A program made the translations under genes and the position numbers. 64,000 nucleotides of DNA from Scolanthus callimorphus (Eukaryota > Cnidaria > Anthozoa > Actiniaria > Edwardsiidae): the NCBI GenBank assembly GCA_033964015.1, contig CM066914.1, forward strand, positions 15,455,637 to 15,519,636, written 5' to 3'. Under the pieces are notes generated by a model, which was not told where the DNA came from, searched no databases, and worked only from the letters and a program-made list of their open reading frames with translations. Below, one piece after another: positions 56,901 through 64,000 of this stretch. The first letter of the stretch is position 1; each line of letters starts with the position of its first letter.

Positions 56901-59900
56901 AGCATAAGGGCATTTCCAAATCTCAAAGGCCTCTAAATTAAAATTATTATTTTAACATGATTTGCTTGCATTGATAGCTTTGAGAGAGGTAGGTATACTT
57001 CTGCTTGCTTATTTACACCAGCTGATTCTTTGGGTTCTCTCATATGTCATACTTTTGATATGGCCTTGTTAGGCTGTGCCCCTTAATTCAAACCTTGACT
57101 GGTTAGACTACCAACACCACTAACACTAACCAGAAAAGCCATGAGGGATAGTGGTGTCAGCGTTCAGAGGCTATGACCTTGGTTTATTAGCACCTCTCCA
57201 TTGTTTAGCTGCAATCTCTGACTCTTGTTTCCTGTTTGGCAAAGGGGTTCTCAATGCAGCTGCAATCTTTTGTTGATTATGCATTGTTGTCATGTTGCAG
57301 GACTCTCAAGTCTGCATGGGAGAAAATGGCCTGGGAGATAGAAAATGAAGGCGAAGTTCACAAGTAAGAAGTATATTCCTGTTTTTTTTTCTGTTTACTT
57401 GTTTGCTCACTATTTGCTCAAGTAGATGCACATTTTCAACATAATTAACAATCAACAATAACTGTGTACTGAAAGGAAGTGGTGGGAGCTTCTGGCACTG
57501 TTGTCAAATCCCAAAAATATAAACTACTGGATAGCTAATTGGATATAATTTCTCTTCAAACCATTCAGGACACTAGCAGCACAATTACATGATGAAGCAG
57601 CAAAGCAAATCAAAACATTTGTGGAAGGACAGAGCAAGTCAAGAAAGGTGGTAAGCTACCTCTGGATTCACTATCCATGTACCCACTAAAAAAACTAAAA
57701 TGTGCTTCCCAAAAATTCATTCCCTTCCACTCAGGGAATATGTATTTTTCATTCAAAATTATTATTGTTATTGTTATCTCAACAGGTTGAAGCTGTTGTT
57801 GACAAGAAGTACAAATTGTTCTCAGACAAGCTCACAGAGGCTCTGAAAGTATGTTTGGGTGAAGGTGCTAGTATTTTTTTATTTTTCCAATAAGATGGGA
57901 GCTTAAGCTGAATAGCGAGTGGCCTTTAGCTTCACTCTGTACCTGGCCAATCTGTAATCTGCTCTCTTGGAGAGGGTGCACACTGACCAAGGTTTGACAT
58001 GCTCATCCATCATCAAGAGGGACACTTAATGAATACTTGCTAGCATGTTTGAAGGTGGTTTCCTTGAGTTTCAAGCAATGTGAATTCAACTTTCAAATTA
58101 CAAGGCCATATCAGCCCCTCCCCTTCTATTTGTCACTTGTCCAAGTTGGCAACTGTGAACAAGAACCCTGGGTTCCATGATTCTGTAACTGTTTGCAAAC
58201 CAGGGGTGTATCCAGGAATTCCAGAAAGGGTCCAGATAGTGAAAATATAGGGACCAAAAAATGACAAATTTCCTTCAGCACATTCAGTAAATAAGGAGGC
58301 TGTGGCCCCCTTGTCCCCTAAACCTGCCCATGCAAACAGGCAAGAATAAGGCTCAACCATTCCAGGTGACCCTCCAGTAGGTACCACCCCTAAACTGTTT
58401 ATTTTCTTTGTTTGAAGGCCAAGAAAACCTCTCATGCTAAGAGCAAGGAGGAAGAGCAGTTTCACATCCTCAAGGAGGACATCAGACAAGGGCGTGGCAA
58501 GGCTGTATCAGAGAAGGATATCACTAAGGTCTGCTGCACAGATATATCATAGCTAAATACTATGGGGGCTTCTGTTGTTGAATCCTCAAACGTCATGTTT
58601 CATGTCCAGAAAATATCAATATTTTTCATCATCATCATCGTCGTCTCTTCCCAATTGGCTGCGTGACAGCCTTTGGGGGATCTTCCTCAAATCATGTTTC
58701 AAGGAATCTCAAAACGTCGTCCTTCTCCATCATCTGGCGTCTCACTTGCATCTTATCGATGCCAAAGAGACGCTCTACCTTTCCCCATTCTGCACCAAAA
58801 AGCTTTTGGAGGGAGTCATACATTTATTTAAGTAATGGGGAAAGAACCATACTTCCATACATTCCATAACCTGCTTAAACCAAAGCTGAAAATTCATCTC
58901 TTTTTTCTTCAGGCACATCAAACTGAATACTGGAGTTCATGACCTTTCTCATTTCTTCTTTCATTTTTCTCCTCTTGATTAATAGCTTGAAGTGAAGACA
59001 AAGAAAAGTGCTGATACATCTGCCAAAGCAGGTAATGGGTTGGAGTTTTCAGAAAATCATTGCCTGTGTATTTGATAGTCTGTTTTTCAGCCTTTCTGAC
59101 AGGTTGTTCCAGATAATTATCAAAATTATCAAAAAAATCCCAAAGCAAAAATTTCTGAATAAATCTCAAAGAAGACACAGTAAGCCTGATATTTTATGTC
59201 TGCTTTCCATATGGCTACTTAGCTAACTAAACTAAAATGGGCAAAAATCACTGCAAAGATTATTTTTCTCTTTTCAGAAAAGGACTACAGAGATTTGTAC
59301 CAGAAGACAGAGAGAACTCGGCTTGAATGGGAAGAGTCTATGTACAAATACTGCCAGGTATGCACTGTTATTGTATTCATGAATGCAATTCATATTGTGT
59401 TCATGGATACCATTGATAACATTCGACCTGAATACTTTATTTTGTTCATGTTCTAAAAATTAATGTAGCACTTACATTGTGTTCTTTCTAGACATGTGAA
59501 CAGTTAGAGGAGGAAAGGGTAGGTCATCTGAAGGACATGTTCTCTTTGTATGCAAACATCCTGGCTGCAGCAACACCACAGTTGTCACAGGCAAGTGGAT
59601 TTAGATGCTAGAGTTTGTGGTTTCAAGCTATGCTAGATTTAAGATAATTTTAAATTTTAAATTTCGTTTTTAACATTAGGTAGATGAAAGGGTTCCCACG
59701 GGTCCTTGAGAACCTTGAAAGTCATGGATTTTAGAAATGTCCTTTTCATGTCCTGGAATTTTTACAAAAGCCTATCAAAGTCATTAAAGGTCATGGAAAT
59801 ATTTTCCTGAAGAAATATTTACAATATGTTGGGTGTGTTTCTTGTAAAATTTTGAATTAAAGGATACCCATGTTGCTCTTATCGTGCGCGAAAACCCGCA

Positions 59901-62900
59901 TTTTTCATTATGAAAAGTCATTAAATTTTTCAAAACGTCCTTGAAAAGTTCCTTAAAAGTCCTGGAATTTTGAAAGCCGTAAAACGTGGGAACCCTGGAT
60001 GATAGTATTTCGTTTTTGTAGTAGCTAAGCGTTTAATAAAGGTTATTCTATTCTATTCTATGTTATTTTGCTGGGAGATTGAAATCAGTTGAGTTATTAC
60101 TTCAAGCCTGTTGTCAATTTTCCAACTTGTCGAAATGACGTTATTATGATCTTTCTTACTACTCTTCCCAGTAGACCGTTACACCTCTCGATTTTTCTGC
60201 CCGCTGGCGGCAGTCTAAAATTGATCGCGTGATCAACTGTTTTGTACCACGTGATGGGTTGCTTATGTACCACGTGATCAACCGTTTTGGGAGTAGACTT
60301 CGTTGGAATGCAGAAAAACAATGAACTCTCAAAGTTTACGCCCACAAACATTGATCACGTGGTACATAAGCAACTCATCACGTGGTACAAAAAAAGTGAT
60401 CACGCGATCAATTTTAGACAGCCGCCGGCGGGCTGAAAAATCGAGAGGTGTAACGGTCTACTGGGAAGAATAGTACTAACGTCCATCTTTTGGTTTGTCA
60501 TAGTCATCTTTCTGTGCAGGTAATTTTAATGACATCCATGCTTAAGCAATGGTGTTTTTGTTTATTTTTCTCAGATATATGAAAACGTGCAGCAAGAAGC
60601 ATATAAAATAGTACCGAAAGAGGATGTGTCCACACTTGCTGATACCAGGGGAACGGCCCGTGGTCCATCAGAACAGATTCTCTATGATTGCTATGTACGT
60701 ATATAAGCCATATTGTCTGATATTGGGCTGATACTGGTAGCCACCATTGGAGTAACATAGGAATTTTGGGGCATCTCTTTCAATAGGGCACCAAACGGAA
60801 ATTTTCGGCAAAAGGAGGCCTTGGCAACGTACAGTCGAATGGACGATTCCAGGTGTAATGAATGCACAGTGCATGCAGGTTAAAGGCCCATCACCAGCCT
60901 TTGCGCCCCGTTTTCTTTTGTTTTCAAATTGATCCATTGTTTTTCGGGTGCTCTGATTGGGTAAGAGTCCCCAACAGCGGCGTAGCCAGGAAATTCTGAA
61001 GGGAAATTCAGCAAATACAGCAAATGTATGGGAAAATCTCCCGAGGAGGCCCCCTCCCCTGGCTACGCCCCTGCCCAAAGGCTCCCGGTGTTGGTGATGG
61101 GCCTTTAATACAAGAGAAAAGTCGTCTTTGCTACGCACGCTTTTATCCACATACGCGCCTGTTTAGGCGTGTCCAGTCACGTTCATCGCATCGCGGAGAA
61201 TTCCCTTGATCGTGACTGGAAACTCGAGACCCAAACAAGGCGCGCAGGTGAAGACAAGCACGCACAGCAAATACTTTTCTCTTGTATTTACATTCTCGCA
61301 CCCTGAGCTCCCCAGCTCGTCTGCTCGCAGGGGAGGTTCTGGGGACATCCATTTGAGGGCCGTCGCTGGTTGGCTGATTTTGAGCGTTGGAGTATGCGCT
61401 GAAAGGTCTTTCTCTCAGCGGCTCTGTATTAAATCTCGCGCATGCGTCAGTGGCCAGAGCCCAAAGCCTCCCCGCGAGGTGACGAGCCGGGGAGCTCTGG
61501 GTTCGAGAGTGTTGTATTTACTTCTGCACTTTATCTCCTACTAAGATTTTCGAACTGCATAAAAACCTAACATTTGCGAATTTTTATATGATGCCCATTG
61601 ATTTTCGTAGGTTGAAACAAATCTTCGTTTTTATAGGAAGAAGACTTGGAAAACCCTGTTAACTTTGACAGAAGGAAAGATATACTAAACAACAGAATCA
61701 AATTTCTAGCAGCTGATTTGGAGCGAGAGAAGAAAACAAAGACAGGTTTGTGTATACAATTCGCAATCCTTGATGTTTTAAATGTACGATTCTAGCCATG
61801 TCGGTAGTTGCACTGTATTACTGTATTTGACGAACTAAAGTGCCTAGAATGCACGCGTTGCATCATGGTAGTTGTGTTTCATCTCTACAGAAAAGAGGAT
61901 GCGCGCGCACTTATAAAGCCTGGTGCACACTAGCGACATAACGACGTAAGGACGTTATGTTGCAACGATAAAAGTATGGGAAAATAATTGAAATGATCAA
62001 TATTTTCCATGTATCCTAACTAGATTACTTCACCAAAGCAATCCTATGTTATTTTTTGTGGACTTCAACATTTTGAAAACACTAAATTTTGATCGCGTGA
62101 TATTTTTCTATGTCGTTATGTCACAAGTGTGCACGACCAGGCTTAACTGGAATCGTCCATTTTGAAATCCAACACCTTTTAGCAGCTTCGTATTACCACG
62201 GCACAAGCGACGGTAATACTTCCATTCAAGTATATAAAAGTCGAAGATGACGTCAGGAAAGCCAAGGGGGGAGTGCAGGTGATTTATTAGAATCCAGTCC
62301 CAGGGTTCCAGTGTGCGCCTACTTTGCTTAGTTCTCTACTTTCTGGGTAGTAAACGAGGCATAAAAATAGTAATATATTGTCGTATTTTTTAACTCACCA
62401 GGTATCACAACACTATTGGACACATATTCTGCCACGCCTGAATATTGTAACCAAGAGGGGCATAATGATGTAGCAACGCAATTAATTCATGTAAGTCGAT
62501 CCCATATAATGACATTTTTGTACTGTAAAAGGTATTTTTAGAAGCTTATTTCAGTTATATGTGCCTGCTGTTCTGCAGACATGACTGTTTTGAATAACCA
62601 ATATTAGTAGATAATTCACCAAGAAGCTGGATAACTTTTTGTTGTAGTGTTCGGTTCAAAATAGTAATTGGCAGCATATAGATTTTACTGAGACTAGAGC
62701 AAATTATTCCCTCTACCCCGGGCACCAGGGGGCGAAAAAAAAAATGATTCTCATGTTTGTGTGTTAGGCTGTTTCCTTGCACAATGCATGCTTCTGCCAT
62801 GTCAAGCTAACATAATGTTCTAATCTCAGTGCCCGACATTAACTTTTTTCGAGAGCTAATCTGGAAGTCATTTTTTCTCTCCCGAATTAATGCTGCCGAC

Positions 62901-64000
62901 AACTTATTTTGAGAAGGGCCAACCTAGTCCCTGGCGTTCTGGGTGGGCTTCCTGTGATAGAAGCGCGACGTCACAGGAACGTGACGTCACAGAAAAAGCT
63001 CTGGCAGTGTTTGAGCCCGCGCACATTCATTCAGCGGTTTACCTTCTCACTGCAGACGAGGAACGCCTGGGACCAGGCTGGAGAAGGGCATTTTTTAAAG
63101 CCTACAGACTGGAAAAGTAAATCATCATTTGGCGACTAGGTTGAAAGGTTTGATCGCCACAATCTAAATCTAGTCGCCATTGGCGACAATATGGTAGCAA
63201 TGCCGAGCCCTGATGTTCTAATCTGCTGGTCTCCGGTTTTCACAGGCAAATGCTGTGATAGATAGCTTACAAGCAAGTTCTTACAAGATTCACTGCTCGC
63301 TGTGTAAACTGACCGGCAACTCCCAGCCCACCCACCCCCTAATGAACTACATTTCATCCACGCGGGACAAACAGGTATTGACCCGGTGATATGATCGGCA
63401 TGAATATTCCCAATCAGCTAATTAGTAACTCGAGTACTATCAAAGAATCCTGCAATCTGTTTGTAGCAAAAACGCTACGCGTATTAATGCAGAACCTCAC
63501 AAAACAAGAGCTCGAACAAAGTTGTATTCGCAAAGTCGTTTTTTAGATAAATCCCGAGAAGCGTAAGTTTTAAAACTCAAGTCGATTTCAGCCAAAAAAA
63601 ATGCTCCCCCTGATTTCAAAGAGCCTCCGTCAGCCGCCATTTTGTCAGCCTAGCAACACAACGAGCCAGAGAAAGCATCCATTTCCATCGGCTTATTTAG
63701 AGATAATAGTGTAGTATTTTCGCTTGGATTTGCTACATCAAGTATTAAACTTTGCTAGTAGATGGTTATTTCGAAATTTGTATACATAATTTGTCTTGTA
63801 ATATCGAATCTAAACAGCAACAAACGAGTGGCTGACTGGGCTCAATTAATACTTGGACGTTTTCACGTGTCAGGGCGTGGTTCAGAGCGTGTTATGCGTC
63901 CCCTTAGATGTCGCCAAGAGACCACAGAGTTCGTCTGTCTACGAAAGTGACGCAGATAATTTAGGTAAGTAAGGCCACGGTTCCATGCTTGGATTGCAGA
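53941..64000 (+). CDS. NOSTRIN: NOSTRIN-type F-BAR protein, first 15 exons (runs off the right edge)
   Basis: NOSTRIN is a membrane-curving endocytic adaptor (F-BAR, HR1-like region, SH3) linked in mammals to nitric oxide synthase traffic. Exons: 53941-53967 (MSKFEDNFW), 54130-54215, 56648-56731, 57301-57363, 57569-57650, 57786-57848, 58418-58528, 58986-59031, 59278-59357, 59492-59590, 60575-60694, 61637-61745, 62402-62490, 63246-63374, 63874-63964. Phases agree throughout, giving 1279 nt (426 codons). The F-BAR domain occupies residues 1 to about 250 (EFCKEVAAILNERSKIEQ, YAESLSRLSVKAQKLL). The following coiled segment resembles the NOSTRIN linker: FDRRKDIL, LLDTYSATPEY, DSLQASSYK, QPTHPLMNYI. 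The SH3 exons must lie beyond 64000. The intron after exon 59492-59590 has a GC donor. Orthology is by motif order from memory, without a database search. Confidence 0.9.
55219..55378. mobile_element. CAGGGGCGTAGC-type element with poly-G tract
   Basis: The left 'acatagccaggatttgaaaa' runs into about 26 G residues, and the right end is 'ccccctagctacgcccctg'. It lies in intron 2 of the F-BAR gene. The ends relate to those at 23655-23797 and 60969-61072. Confidence 0.5.
55872..55977. repeat. Palindromic miniature element (AACTATCCCCC ends)
   Basis: 'aactatccccct' at the left pairs with 'cgggggatagttg' at the right. The inner arms 'gtggatatatacc' and 'ggtatatatccac' pair as well. It sits in intron 2 of the F-BAR gene. 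Confidence 0.6.
56080..56253. repeat. Palindromic element (GCATTAGAGCA ends)
   Basis: 'gcattagagcacaactttct' and 'agaaagttatgctctaatgc' form the outer arms. The inner 'gatgttgggagagacac' and 'gtctctcccaacatcac' pair perfectly. It is a non-coding element in the same F-BAR intron. Confidence 0.7.
59688..59997. mobile_element. Miniature element AAGGGTTCCCACG with 5-bp duplication, copy 2
   Basis: Ends AAGGGTTCCCACG and CGTGGGAACCCTG, directly flanked by GATGA at 59683-59687 and 59998-60002. The interior has 'gtcctggaatttt'. It is the same family as 52264-52591 and lies in the GC-donor intron of the F-BAR gene. Confidence 0.72.
60163..60469. mobile_element. Inverted-repeat element, 307 bp (TCTTCCCAGTAGACCGTTAC ends)
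   Basis: The terminal arms TCTTCCCAGTAGACCGTTAC and CACCTCTCGATTTTTC are perfectly inverted at the right end. Inner blocks 'gtaccacgtgat', 'ttgcttatgtaccacgtgat' and their inverses pair through most of the element. It is close to a full palindrome. Confidence 0.75.
60969..61072. mobile_element. Miniature element, CAGCGGCGTAGCCAGG ends
   Basis: Left CAGCGGCGTAGCCAGG and right CCTGGCTACGCCCCTG are inverted, 104 bp in all. It lies in the F-BAR intron between exons 11 and 12. Confidence 0.6.
61917..62144. mobile_element. Miniature element with AAGCCTGGTGCACACTAGCG ends
   Basis: The left 'aagcctggtgcacactagcg' plus 'acataacgac' pairs with the right 'gtcgttatgtcacaagtgtg' plus 'cacgaccaggctt'. 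The terminal AAGCCTGGT is shared with 11090-11226. It lies in the F-BAR intron after exon 12. Confidence 0.65.
63635..63835. repeat. Dispersed repeat (CGCCATTTTGTCAGCCTAG), intact copy
   Basis: It shares ordered blocks with 7795-8165 but lacks the palindromic insertion found there, so it shows the pre-insertion arrangement. It lies in the F-BAR intron before exon 15. Confidence 0.65.

Noticed and set aside
60668..61544. Longer ORFs on both strands, up to 160 codons
   Set aside because: They overlap an F-BAR exon antisense, a miniature element and intron sequence. No recognisable domain.

Overview
This is a stretch of intron-rich animal nuclear DNA, most likely from an anthozoan cnidarian such as a coral or sea anemone. 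That placement is an inference. It rests on the small spliced genes, an integrin alpha without an I domain, a plain CED-6/GULP adaptor, and introns crowded with short palindromic DNA transposons. No bacterial, organellar or CRISPR features were seen. Gene models were built by hand from reading frame, GT/AG splice sites and intron phase, and no transcript data were available.

Layout. (1) 0.4-15.9 kb, minus strand: a complete integrin alpha gene in 32 coding exons. The exon lengths sum to 3177 nt, or 1058 codons plus stop. It runs from signal peptide to the GFFKR tail. (2) 19.8-27.8 kb, minus: a GULP1/CED-6 engulfment adaptor in 8 exons. It has a PTB domain, a coiled coil and a DPF-rich tail. 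A tandem duplication in the large exon carries a one-base deletion that breaks the frame. (3) 31.3-36.9 kb, minus: a two-exon gene for an unrecognised 1710-residue polytopic membrane protein. It has about ten repeats of a hydrophobic 'DIP...WRxP' unit, a glycosylatable Cys-containing loop, PPxY motifs and a novel C-terminal region. This is the best candidate for undescribed biology here. (4) 40.4-42.1 kb, minus: a dead non-LTR reverse transcriptase interrupted by two different DNA transposons. (5) 46.1-49.0 kb (minus) and 49.5-51.9 kb (plus): two divergently transcribed SLC32 (vesicular inhibitory amino acid transporter-like) paralogues. (6) 53.9 kb to the right edge, plus: the first 15 exons of a NOSTRIN-type F-BAR gene that continues outside the window.

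The genes do not form one pathway. Several do concern the cell surface and membrane traffic: adhesion receptor, engulfment adaptor, F-BAR membrane bender, vesicular transporters, and a PPxY-bearing membrane protein. Gaps and introns are dominated by short inverted-repeat elements. For several the target-site duplications can be read directly: 8 bp, 9 bp, 5 bp, TTA and TTAA. This gives a compact sample of non-autonomous DNA transposon families, some of them nested.
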